Source: Sphingomonadales bacterium
GTDB taxonomy: Bacteria; Pseudomonadota; Alphaproteobacteria; Sphingomonadales; Govanellaceae
Assembly: GCA_019455285.1 (NCBI GenBank)
Contig: JACFMS010000003.1
Location: 10,909-74,908 of the forward strand
Direction: 5' to 3'
Length of the DNA: 64,000 bases
Of the stretch, positions 18,696 to 28,588 are shown one piece after another. Each line of letters begins with the position of its first letter. Within the stretch, counting starts at the first letter, position 1. A model generated the notes under the pieces. That model saw nothing but the letters and a program-made list of their open reading frames with translations, ran no database searches and was not told the DNA's origin. The translations under genes and the position numbers were made by a program.

Positions 18696-20411
18696 TTACC
18701 CCGCGACGCTGGAGAAATCCACGCCCCGTAAAATCACGTGCACCCAGAACGGATCAATGGGATGGGCGGCGAATTCCACCGGCACGTCGATCAGCGTCGG
18801 CTTGTTGGCTTTCAAGCCGGCGGCAACGCGCTGCTTTACTTCATCCAGCGTTGTCGCCCGGTGCCCCTCGCAGCCGAAGCCGCGGGCCACGTTGACGAAA
18901 TCGACGGTGGTCAGCTTGGTGCCGATCTTCTGGTTTTGCAAAAAGTCGCCGAACGGCTTGTACATGCCCCAGAAGCTGTCGTTCATCACCAACACCAGCA
19001 CGTTGATGCCATAGCGCGCCGCCGTCTCCAGCTCCTGAATGGTGCAGCCCATGGCGCCGTCGCCGGTGATCAGCACCACCGGCTGGTTGGGCTTGGCCAC
19101 CTTGGCCCCCAGCGCGAACGGCAAGCCGGAGCCCAAGTGCCCCATGCCGGGGTTATGCACATGGTGATGAGGATTCTTGGTTTTGACGAAGGACAGCGCC
19201 CATTGCATGGTCTGGCCGCCGTCGACGCAGACGATGGCGTCATCGGGCAGAAGGTCGGCGATGAAGCGCACCACGGCGGCGGAATTCATCGCGCCGGGAT
19301 TGGATGTCGGCGCGTCGGCCGCGGCGTTGAGCTTGGCGACATACTCTTCCCGTTTCCGGCGCAGCGAGGCGAGCCAGGCCGGATCGGCGTTCAATTTGCG
19401 TCCCTTCAAACGCTCGGCCAGCAGCGTCGCCGTTTCCCGGGCGTCGCCGACCAGGCCGACGTCCACCGGCAGGTTGGCGCCCAGGGCTTCGGAAGAAATA
19501 TCGATATGGATGATCTTCTGGCCCGGCACCAGGGGATAAGTCGGCAGCTTGTTGATGGGAATCCAGGTGGAGAACTTACAGCCGATGGCCATCACCACAT
19601 CGGCCTCCTGGCAGGCGGCGATGAGGCCATCGCCACCCAAGATGCCGGCGCTGCCGACATGGCTTGGACAATCGGGGTCGACCACCCCCTTGCCTTTGAC
19701 CGAAGTGCCGACGGCAAAACCCGTCACCTCCACCAATTTGCGGAACGCCGCCGTGCCTTCCGAACGCACCACGCCGCCGCCAGCAAGCAACAGCGGCCGC
19801 TTGGCGTTGGCCAGCAGGTCGGCCACTTTGTCGAGCTCCGCCGCCGAGGGCACCGGGCGCTGTTCGACAAACGCTTCGCCCGAAGCGTCGTAGGCGCAGG
19901 GCAGGCTGCCAATGTCGCATGGGATATCGAGCTGGACGATCCCCGGCCGGCCGGACTTGGCCATCCGCACCGCGCGCTCGATCAGTTCCGGTGCGCGCTT
20001 GGCGTCGCGCAGCTGCGCCCGCCACTTGGTGATGGGCTTATAAAGCGAGATCTGGTCGGCGGCCTGCAATACGTCGCCGTAAGGGTCGAGAAGATCGAGC
20101 TGGTTGTTGGGCGTCAGCACGATCATCGGGATGTTATCGGCCGCCGCCGCCGCCACCCCCGGCAGCATGTTGGTGACGCCCGGACCCACCGTGCCGAAGC
20201 ACACCGCCACCTCGCCCGAGGCGCAATGGAGCGCATGCGCCATGTGGCCGGTCGCCTCCTCGTGCCGGGTGGTCATGTAGGTAAAGTAGTTGTCCTTGCT
20301 AGCCTCGTGCATGACGAGACCCAGCTGCGCTGAAGGCAGGCCGAAAATGCGGCGAATGCCATGTTTCTTGAAAATATCGAGCATGACGCGGCTCAATGAC
20401 GGTGTGGCCAT
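18696..20411 (-). CDS. Thiamine diphosphate-dependent enzyme (acetolactate synthase-like)
   Basis: 571 residues with the three POX-family domains in order. The N-terminal Pyr domain carries the activating Glu in TTRHEEATGHMAHA (about residue 51). A central domain follows (AKRPLLLAGGGVVRSEG). The C-terminal PP domain has the ThDP motif GDGAMGCTIQELETA ending in LVMND. Such enzymes decarboxylate 2-oxo acids and ligate or release the product (acetolactate synthase, benzoylformate decarboxylase, sulfoacetaldehyde acetyltransferase and others). No small regulatory subunit is adjacent, which speaks against biosynthetic acetolactate synthase. It is co-directional with an ornithine cyclodeaminase-family gene. 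The substrate is not predictable. Confidence 0.9.
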   Translation of the reverse strand: MATPSLSRVMLDIFKKHGIRRIFGLPSAQLGLVMHEASKDNYFTYMTTRHEEATGHMAHALHCASGEVAVCFGTVGPGVTNMLPGVAAAAADNIPMIVLTPNNQLDLLDPYGDVLQAADQISLYKPITKWRAQLRDAKRAPELIERAVRMAKSGRPGIVQLDIPCDIGSLPCAYDASGEAFVEQRPVPSAAELDKVADLLANAKRPLLLAGGGVVRSEGTAAFRKLVEVTGFAVGTSVKGKGVVDPDCPSHVGSAGILGGDGLIAACQEADVVMAIGCKFSTWIPINKLPTYPLVPGQKIIHIDISSEALGANLPVDVGLVGDARETATLLAERLKGRKLNADPAWLASLRRKREEYVAKLNAAADAPTSNPGAMNSAAVVRFIADLLPDDAIVCVDGGQTMQWALSFVKTKNPHHHVHNPGMGHLGSGLPFALGAKVAKPNQPVVLITGDGAMGCTIQELETAARYGINVLVLVMNDSFWGMYKPFGDFLQNQKIGTKLTTVDFVNVARGFGCEGHRATTLDEVKQRVAAGLKANKPTLIDVPVEFAAHPIDPFWVHVILRGVDFSSVAG

Positions 20412-20574
20412 GGCTGAAGCCTCCTTAGCTGATGAATTTTGGACACATGAAGCTGGCGCGGCTGTTGCTGATCAGCCGTACGACCTCACTCTATTGGTAG
20501 CACCGGACGATCGCGCGGAAACTGACGGGATTCACTTAATGGAACGTCGCCTTGGCCGGGGTTTTCCTTGGTAA

Positions 20575-20588
20575 TTGACGTAGGTCAA
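20575..20588 (+). promoter_or_regulatory. FNR/DNR-type operator upstream of norB
   Basis: TTGACGTAGGTCAA is a perfect TTGAC-N4-GTCAA palindrome, the layout recognised by Crp/FNR-family regulators of anaerobic and NO-responsive genes (FNR, DNR, NnrR). It lies 71 bases upstream of the nitric oxide reductase start, a typical activator distance. Confidence 0.7.
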
Positions 20589-20659
20589 GTGATCGTCACA
20601 ATAATTTTTGGTAGAGTGTCCAAAAATATTTCCTGTTATTTTATGGGGATGTGCGAATC

Positions 20660-22975
20660 ATGAGCGCTCAGGCCAATATCTGGACCCGCTTTGTCATGAA
20701 GCGGAGCAACTGGTGGCTGCCTCTCCTTATCGTCATGCTGGTGGGCGCGGGCAGTCTGGCGTTCGTCGGCAAGGAAACCTACACTGAAGCGCCGCCCATT
20801 CCCGATTTCGTCGGCACCGACGGCGCGCCGCTCATCCGGTCCGCCGACATCACCCGCGGCCAGACGGTTTTTCTGCAAAAAGCCTTGATGGAATACGGCA
20901 GCATGTTCGGCGACGGCGCCGGCCGGGGGCCGGATTTCACCGCCGAGGCGTTGCAGCTTACCGCCCGCCACATGCGGGATTACTATCTGAAACAAAGCGG
21001 CGCCGACCCCGCTGACGAGTTGCAGCAAGCCCTGGCGACCTCACGGGCGCAGGTGGAGATCAAGAAAAACACCTATGATGCGTCCACCAACACCGTCCGC
21101 CTGAGCGCCGGGCAGGTCTATGCCCTTGGGCGATTGGAGGAGCATTACAAGGAATTTTTCACCACCGTCTTTCAGCCCGCCGGCTATATCGCCGATCCGG
21201 CGGAGATTCGCAGCCTGGCGGCATTCTTTTTCTGGGGCGGCTGGGTGTGCGGCGCGGAGCGGCCCGGCTTTGACTACAGTTACACCCACAACTGGCCGTT
21301 CGACCCCCTGGCCGGCAATCGCCCGGCCGGTCCTTTGGTATTGTGGAGCGTCATCGGCAGCATGGGGCTGATGGTGGCGCTGGGCGTCGTGTTGTTCCTT
21401 TACGGCCGCTACAATTCCATCGCCGGCTGGGGCGCGGCGGAGCGCGCGCCCACCGTCGCCACCACGCGCCGCGTAACGGCCCATGCGCCAAGCCAAATCC
21501 AAAAAGCCACCTACAAGTTTTTCGCCACCGCGGCGGCGCTGTTCGTGCTGCAAATCATCGCCGGCATTCTGACCGTGCATGATTTTCTGGGCTTAACGTC
21601 GCTGTTTGGCATTGATCTTTCAACGTCGCTGCCGATCACTATCACCCGTAGTTGGCACTTGCAGTTGGCGCTGATGTGGATTTCCGCCTGTTGGATCGGC
21701 GCCTCGATTTTTGTCCTCTCCACCGCTACCGAAGAGATGCCGCGCGGCCAACTGGCGCTGGTCAACGTCATTTATGGGCTGACGGTGACGATGGTTGCCG
21801 GCAGCCTGGTTGGCGTGTTTATGGGTCCCCATGGTCTGTTGGGGGCGCATTGGAATTTGCTGGGTAATCAAGGCTGGGAATTCGTCGAACAGGGCAAGTT
21901 CTGGCAAGGCATGCTGTTTGTCATCTTCGCCCTGTGGGCGGTGGCGGTGGCGCGATTCGTGCTGCCCACCTGGCGCGACAATCCGCCGTGGACGCTACCC
22001 AAATGGCTGCTTTATGCGGTGGTCGCCATCGTCGTGCTGTTCATCTCCGGTTTTGTGGCGACGCCTGAGACCAATTTCGTCATCGCCGACTTCTGGCGCT
22101 GGGCGGTAATTCATATGTGGGTCGAGGCCTTCTTCGAGGTCTTCGCCACCATCGTGCTCGCCTACTTCATGTACCTGATGGGCTTTGTCAGTCACAACGC
22201 CGCCTCGCGCATCGTTTATCTGGCGGCCTTGCTGTTCCTCGGCTCTGGCCTCCTCGGCATCGCACACAACTTCTACTGGAACGCCAAGCCGGTGGCGATG
22301 GTGGCCATCGGCAGCGTCTTCTCCACCTTGCAAGTGGTGCCGCTGATCCTCTTGACGCTGGAGGCTTGGCAGTTCCGCAAAACGCCGGAACGGCTGATGA
22401 ATGGGCGCGGCGTCGATCAGGGCGAAATTTTCGGCCAACAGGAAGCCTTTCTTTTCCTGCTGGGCGTCAACTTCTGGAATTTTTTGGGCGCCGGCGTGTT
22501 CGGCTTCATCATCAACCTGCCGATCGTCAACTACTATGAACACGGCACTTACCTCACCGTCAATCACGGCCATGCGGCGCTGATGGGGGTTTATGGCAAC
22601 CTGGCGCTGGCGGCGGTGATTTTCTGCGCCCGTTATCTGGTGCGCCCGCAAGCTTGGAACGCCAAGCTCCTCCATACCGCCTTCTGGTCGATCAATATCG
22701 GCTTGGCGCTGATGGTGGTCATGGACTTGTTCCCGGTGGGGATTGACCAGTTCATGGCCGTGCTCGATCATGGCTTCTGGTATGCCCGTTCCGCCGACTA
22801 TATCAACAGCGCGACCTTCCAGAGCCTGACCTGGGCCCGCATCCTGGGCGGCGCGATCTTCACGCTGGGCGGCGTACTGCCCTTGGCGTGGTTCGCCATC
22901 AGCCGCTTAGGCGCGCTGAAGCCGGCAAGCGACCTGAAGGCGGACCTAGAACCAGCCGTCCAGCCGGCGGAATAG
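20660..22975 (+). CDS. norB: Quinol-dependent nitric oxide reductase (qNOR)
   Basis: 771 residues from ATG 20660 (GGGGA ten bases upstream; a GTG at 20651 is possible). The single-chain quinol form is shown by the long N-terminal extension with a soluble domain (about residues 40-210, including FFFWGGWVCGAERPGFDYSYTHNW in part) fused to a 12-helix heme-copper-oxidase-like core. His-rich helices include TRSWHLQLALMW, FMGPHGLLGAHWN, WAVIHMWVEAFFE, GIAHNFYWNA and VNHGHAALMGVYGN, which supply heme b, heme b3 and FeB ligands. It reduces 2 NO to N2O with quinol, for detoxification or denitrification. No other denitrification gene is nearby, so detoxification is the simpler reading. An FNR/DNR-type box lies upstream. 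Confidence 0.96.
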   Translation: MSAQANIWTRFVMKRSNWWLPLLIVMLVGAGSLAFVGKETYTEAPPIPDFVGTDGAPLIRSADITRGQTVFLQKALMEYGSMFGDGAGRGPDFTAEALQLTARHMRDYYLKQSGADPADELQQALATSRAQVEIKKNTYDASTNTVRLSAGQVYALGRLEEHYKEFFTTVFQPAGYIADPAEIRSLAAFFFWGGWVCGAERPGFDYSYTHNWPFDPLAGNRPAGPLVLWSVIGSMGLMVALGVVLFLYGRYNSIAGWGAAERAPTVATTRRVTAHAPSQIQKATYKFFATAAALFVLQIIAGILTVHDFLGLTSLFGIDLSTSLPITITRSWHLQLALMWISACWIGASIFVLSTATEEMPRGQLALVNVIYGLTVTMVAGSLVGVFMGPHGLLGAHWNLLGNQGWEFVEQGKFWQGMLFVIFALWAVAVARFVLPTWRDNPPWTLPKWLLYAVVAIVVLFISGFVATPETNFVIADFWRWAVIHMWVEAFFEVFATIVLAYFMYLMGFVSHNAASRIVYLAALLFLGSGLLGIAHNFYWNAKPVAMVAIGSVFSTLQVVPLILLTLEAWQFRKTPERLMNGRGVDQGEIFGQQEAFLFLLGVNFWNFLGAGVFGFIINLPIVNYYEHGTYLTVNHGHAALMGVYGNLALAAVIFCARYLVRPQAWNAKLLHTAFWSINIGLALMVVMDLFPVGIDQFMAVLDHGFWYARSADYINSATFQSLTWARILGGAIFTLGGVLPLAWFAISRLGALKPASDLKADLEPAVQPAE

Positions 22976-23044
22976 CTTTCCCTATCCGGCCTTTCTCAGA
23001 GCAAGCGTCGGCCCCCGGTGTCGGGGCCGGCGGCGGCAACGCCG

Positions 23045-23091
23045 TTGACTTGAGGCACGGTTTGCGCTTATGGTATATTGGTAAGACCAAT
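23045..23091 (+). promoter_or_regulatory. fuc operon promoter with GntR operator ATTGGT-AAG-ACCAAT
   Basis: A -35 TTGACT (23045-23050) and a -10 TATGGT (23069-23074) with an 18-base spacer are followed directly by ATTGGTAAGACCAAT (23077-23091). That palindrome has 6-bp arms around AAG and would cover the transcription start. The TGGT-N3-ACCA core is the site type of FadR-subfamily GntR regulators, and five more copies lie in this island. Confidence 0.75.
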
Positions 23092-23128
23092 TAAATAGCT
23101 ATGCCGCATCAAGACGAAGAGGGAGGCC

Positions 23129-23572
23129 ATGCTGAAAGGTATCGACCCGCTCCTTGGCCCTGATCTTTTGCATCTCATTGCCGCCATGGGCCATGGCGAT
23201 GAACTGGTCATCGCCGACGCCAATTTTCCCGCCACCAGCGTGGCCCGGCGGCTGGTGCGTTGCGACGGCGTAAACGTCACGCAGGCATTGGCGGCGATTT
23301 TGACGCTCTATCCCCTCGACCAGTATGTGCCCAAGCCGGCGATGGTGATGGCGGTGGTGGGCGATCCATCGGCGACGCCGGATACCTACGCCGACTTTTC
23401 CCGCGCCATCGCCTCGGCGGAAGGCAAACCGGTTGACCTGGAGCGCATCGAACGCTTCGCCTTTTATGAGCGCGCCCGCCAGGCGTACGGCGTAGTGGCG
23501 ACCTCCGATACCCGGCTTTATGGCAATATCATCATCGCCAAAGGCGTCGTCGCGCCCAGCCTAAATAAGTAA
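23129..23572 (+). CDS. fucU: L-fucose mutarotase-type protein (RbsD/FucU family)
   Basis: 147 residues, the normal size for FucU. Diagnostic segments are LLGPDLLHLIAAMGHGDELV (catalytic-pocket His in MGHGD), IADANFPATS and the C-terminal YGNIIIAKGV with the conserved Tyr. FucU interconverts alpha and beta L-fucose, giving the anomer needed by the next enzyme. It is the first gene of a plus-strand operon with fuconate dehydratase 13 bases downstream, which fits fucose. Activity on L-rhamnose or other 6-deoxy sugars cannot be excluded. Confidence 0.9.
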   Translation: MLKGIDPLLGPDLLHLIAAMGHGDELVIADANFPATSVARRLVRCDGVNVTQALAAILTLYPLDQYVPKPAMVMAVVGDPSATPDTYADFSRAIASAEGKPVDLERIERFAFYERARQAYGVVATSDTRLYGNIIIAKGVVAPSLNK

Positions 23573-23585
23573 AAGGACATCTCTC

Positions 23586-25642
<2,057 letters not shown>

Positions 25643-25643
25643 C

Positions 25644-26666
25644 ATGACGACCATCAAGACACGCCCCATCGGCAAAACCAAAGTCCGGGTCAGCGAGATG
25701 GGCTTTGGCGGCGCGCCGTTGGGCAATCTTTATGCCGAGCTGGCGGATGACGAAGCCTTGGCCACCGTGCGCGCCGCCTATGACGGCGGCATTCGCTATC
25801 TGGACACCGCCCCCTACTACGGCCACGGCTTAAGCGAGCATCGCATCGGCCAGGCCTTGCGTAACGTACCGCGCGATAGCTTCGTTTTGTCCACCAAGAT
25901 CGGCCGCTTGCTCAAACCCGAAGACCCCAGCCGCATCGAGCCCGGACAGTTTCCCGGCTGCCTGCCCTTCAAGCCGGTGTTCGATTATTCCTATGACGGC
26001 GTCATGCGCTCCTTCGAGGACAGCTTGCAGCGCTTGGGCTTTCACCGCATCGACATCATGCTCATTCACGACGTCGATATGTGGACCCATCAAACCCAGG
26101 AAGCCACCGATGCGCGCTTTCGCGAAGTGATGGAGGGCGGCTATAAGGCGCTGCATAAATTGCGCGCCGAAGGCGTGATCGGCGCCATCGGCTGCGGCCT
26201 GAACGAATGGCAGGCCTGCGAGCGCTTCGCCCGCGCCGGCGACTTTGATTGTTTTCTCTTGGCCAGCCGCTATACGCTCTTGGAGCAGCAATCGCTCGAT
26301 ACTTTGCTGCCGTTGTGCCAACAAAAATCCATCAGCATCATCATCGGCGGACCATATAATACCGGCATTTTGGCCACCGGCGCGACGCCCGGCGCTTATT
26401 ACAATTACGTGTCCGCGCCGCCGGAAATCCTTGATAAGGTGCGCAAGATCGAAGCCGTCTGCGCCCGCCATGAGGTTGCCCTGCCCGCCGCCGCCCTGGC
26501 TTTTCCGCTGCATCACCCGGCGGTGGCGGCGGTCATTCCCGGCGCGCGATCAGTGACGGAAATCAAGCGCAACATCGCCACCTACCAAACAAAAATTCCG
26601 ACGGCGTTATGGCGTGACCTGAAGAGCGAGGGACTGCTGCGCGCTGATGCGCCAACGCCGTTGTGA
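25644..26666 (+). CDS. Aldo/keto reductase, probable L-fucose (D-threo-aldose) 1-dehydrogenase
   Basis: 340 residues from ATG 25644, one base after the SDR stop. The AKR tetrad is visible: Asp and Tyr in YLDTAPYYGHG, Lys in VLSTKIG, His in LIHDVD. The protein resembles D-threo-aldose 1-dehydrogenase/pyridoxal 4-dehydrogenase-type AKRs, which oxidise the C1 hydroxyl of L-fucose to a lactone with NAD(P)+. In operon context it would perform the first step of fucose breakdown. A lactonase to open the product is not found in the window, so spontaneous opening or an enzyme elsewhere must be assumed. Confidence 0.87.
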   Translation: MTTIKTRPIGKTKVRVSEMGFGGAPLGNLYAELADDEALATVRAAYDGGIRYLDTAPYYGHGLSEHRIGQALRNVPRDSFVLSTKIGRLLKPEDPSRIEPGQFPGCLPFKPVFDYSYDGVMRSFEDSLQRLGFHRIDIMLIHDVDMWTHQTQEATDARFREVMEGGYKALHKLRAEGVIGAIGCGLNEWQACERFARAGDFDCFLLASRYTLLEQQSLDTLLPLCQQKSISIIIGGPYNTGILATGATPGAYYNYVSAPPEILDKVRKIEAVCARHEVALPAAALAFPLHHPAVAAVIPGARSVTEIKRNIATYQTKIPTALWRDLKSEGLLRADAPTPL

Positions 26667-26690
26667 TTTCCCCGAGCATATCGAAAAATC

Positions 26691-27497
26691 ATGCACGCTA
26701 GCCTCACTTCAGAGCAAATAGACCGCTATCGGCGGGATGGCTTTCTATATTACCCGAATTTTCTGGATCAATCGGAAGTCGCGGAGTTGAAAGACGCGGT
26801 TCTTGCCGCCATATCGACCATGGGCAAGCGCAAAGTGGCGGGCGATGGCGCCAACTTGATGGAAGGCGACAGCCATTATGACCGTGTTTTCACCCAGCGC
26901 ATAAACCTGTGGAAAATCAGCGACACGGTCAGGCGCTACCTGCAGGCGCGGGATCTCGGCCGCCTTCTATGCGAATTGGAGGGCGTGCCCGCCATGCGGG
27001 TGTGGCACGACCAGGCCTTCATCAAGGAGCCTTACGCCAACGCCACCACGCTGCACCTGGACGATCCCTACTGGTCGTTTTATTCGCGCCACGCCATCAC
27101 CATCTGGATCGCCCTGGAAGAAGCAACCATCGCCAACGGTTGTCTATGTTTCATCCCCGGCAGTCATCAGATCGCCACCTATGATAATATCAACATTGGC
27201 CGCAACATGGATTTTGGCGCTTTGATGCAGGTCTATCCGCAACTGGCGGCGATTGACCCGGGGCTTGTGCCCATGAAAGCCGGCGATTCCAGCTTTCATA
27301 ACGGCTTGACGGCGCATGGCGCCGGCGTCAACATGACCCGACAGCGCCGCATCGCCATGACCTGCGCCTACATGCCCGATGGCAGCGCCTTCAATGGTCA
27401 GCAAAATATCCTGCCTGATGACTATTTCCGCTCTCTGGCCATCGGCGATATTTTGAATGATGGCCAGCAAAACCCGCTGGTTTACGCTAAAGAATGA
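26691..27497 (+). CDS. Phytanoyl-CoA dioxygenase (PhyH) family protein
   Basis: 268 residues. The Fe(II)/2-oxoglutarate site is visible as HLDDP (His and Asp, about residues 121-123) and a distal His in FHNGLTAHGAGVN, plus an Arg-containing MTRQRRIAM for 2-oxoglutarate. N-terminal GFLYYPNFLDQSEVAEL is typical of PhyH proteins. The family hydroxylates many small molecules and can remove O-methyl groups through hemiacetals. It sits inside the fucose operon, 24 bases after the dehydrogenase, so a modified sugar (for example an O-methyl-6-deoxyhexose) is a plausible substrate; this is a guess from position. Confidence 0.88.
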   Translation: MHASLTSEQIDRYRRDGFLYYPNFLDQSEVAELKDAVLAAISTMGKRKVAGDGANLMEGDSHYDRVFTQRINLWKISDTVRRYLQARDLGRLLCELEGVPAMRVWHDQAFIKEPYANATTLHLDDPYWSFYSRHAITIWIALEEATIANGCLCFIPGSHQIATYDNINIGRNMDFGALMQVYPQLAAIDPGLVPMKAGDSSFHNGLTAHGAGVNMTRQRRIAMTCAYMPDGSAFNGQQNILPDDYFRSLAIGDILNDGQQNPLVYAKE

Positions 27498-27513
27498 TGG
27501 AAAGGATAAGCAG

Positions 27514-28401
27514 ATGCGCGGCCTTACGGTTCTGATACTCCTATCATCCCTGGTGCTGGGCGGTTGCGCGACGAGCGACAAAAAGCAGGCGGCGGCAGAA
27601 ATAGCGGTCCGCTCATACTATGTCGCCTTCCCGCCCACCGGCGATGCGCCGCCGCACACCATCGCCGGCGTCTTGCGCGTGCCGCAGGGCGTCGACGGCA
27701 AGCTGCCAGCCGTCGTCATCGTCCATGGCTCCAATGGCGTCGATGGCCGCGGCGGTTATCATGCGGCATCGCTCAATGCCCATGGCATCGCTACTTTGGA
27801 GATCGATTTATGGGCGGCGCGGCGCAACTTTGCCGGCGCCGGCGGACGCCCCAAGAGCGTGCCTGAAACCCTGCCCGACGCCTTCGGCGCGCTTAAGTAT
27901 CTTGCCGGTCTGCCATTCATCGACCCCACCCGCATCGGCATTACCGGTTATTCATGGGGCGGCGTCGTCTCCATGCTGACGGCGACCAAACCCTATGCGG
28001 ATAAATTCAGCCGCGACGGCCTGCGCTTTGCCGCCCATGTTCCGTTCTACCCGGTATGCTGGGTTTATAACACGGTGCCGGGGTATGAATTTGCGCAACT
28101 GACCGGCGCGCCGGTGCTGTTGCTGGCAGGCGCGGACGATGCCTATGACGAGCCGGACACCTGCAATAAACTGGTCGAGGGACTGCCTGCCAATGCCAGA
28201 CAATATGTCTCCGCAACCGTCTACCCCGGCGCCACGCACGCCTGGAACATGCCGGGCGATATCTTGCTGATCGTCAATGATCCGTTTGCCCATAAGGGCA
28301 AGGGCGGCGAGGTGCGTTTTCAATCCAATCCAGAAGTGACGGAACAATCGCGGGTGGCAACGGATGCATTTTTCGTCAAAGCCCTGGGAGTGAAGAAATA
28401 A
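27514..28401 (+). CDS. Dienelactone hydrolase-like alpha/beta hydrolase, lipoprotein
   Basis: 295 residues from ATG 27514 (AAAGGA upstream). N-terminal lipoprotein signal LTVLILLSSLVLGGC with lipidated Cys at about residue 18. The alpha/beta hydrolase body shows VVIVHGSNGVDGRGGYH, a nucleophile elbow GITGYSWGGVVSM (Ser), an acid loop GADDAYDEPDTC and a late His in YPGATHAWNMPG. It would be anchored in the envelope and hydrolyse an ester or lactone. As the last gene of the fucose operon it might deacylate an incoming sugar or open a sugar lactone in the periplasm, either of which would fill a gap in the pathway. The substrate is not proven. Confidence 0.85.
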   Translation: MRGLTVLILLSSLVLGGCATSDKKQAAAEIAVRSYYVAFPPTGDAPPHTIAGVLRVPQGVDGKLPAVVIVHGSNGVDGRGGYHAASLNAHGIATLEIDLWAARRNFAGAGGRPKSVPETLPDAFGALKYLAGLPFIDPTRIGITGYSWGGVVSMLTATKPYADKFSRDGLRFAAHVPFYPVCWVYNTVPGYEFAQLTGAPVLLLAGADDAYDEPDTCNKLVEGLPANARQYVSATVYPGATHAWNMPGDILLIVNDPFAHKGKGGEVRFQSNPEVTEQSRVATDAFFVKALGVKK

Positions 28402-28464
28402 ACCCCTTAAACCGGCTCGGTATTGCGTCGAATCGTCCCATTGTGGGTTGACAAGAATTTTAAC

Positions 28465-28475
28465 TGGTCATACCA
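28465..28475 (+). promoter_or_regulatory. GntR operator TGGT-CAT-ACCA before TonB receptor
   Basis: TGGTCATACCA within AACTGGTCATACCAATT, 114 bases before the ATG of the TonB-dependent receptor. A consensus -35 TTGACA (28448-28453) lies 11 bases upstream of the site. Same core as the other five sites in the island. Confidence 0.65.
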
Positions 28476-28588
28476 ATTATACCTGCTGGGGACAAAACAA
28501 CGAATTGCAAGCGGCGTAAGACCGGAAGCCGGGGTTTTCGCATACCCCGCCCATGCCACTTTATTATAATTCTAGGAGGAGTCGCACC

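Noticed and set aside
18738-20333. Long plus-strand open frame of 531 codons
   Set aside because: It lies wholly antisense to the ThDP enzyme, whose motifs are intact. The frame is rich in His, Arg, Gly and Ala, as expected from the reverse strand of a GC-rich gene, and shows no domain.
20290-20574. Plus-strand frame of 94 codons before the nitric oxide reductase gene
   Set aside because: Its first half is antisense to the ThDP enzyme start and its second half is the intergenic region; no ribosome site.
22995-23025. GC-rich hairpin after norB as a terminator
   Set aside because: GGCCCC / GGGGCC arms exist near 23010, but no T-tract follows.
28448-28483. A full sigma-70 promoter for TonB receptor 1
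   Set aside because: TTGACA at 28448 is clear, but the best -10-like hexamers (TTATAC, TATACC) are too far away for a normal spacer, so only the operator is reported.
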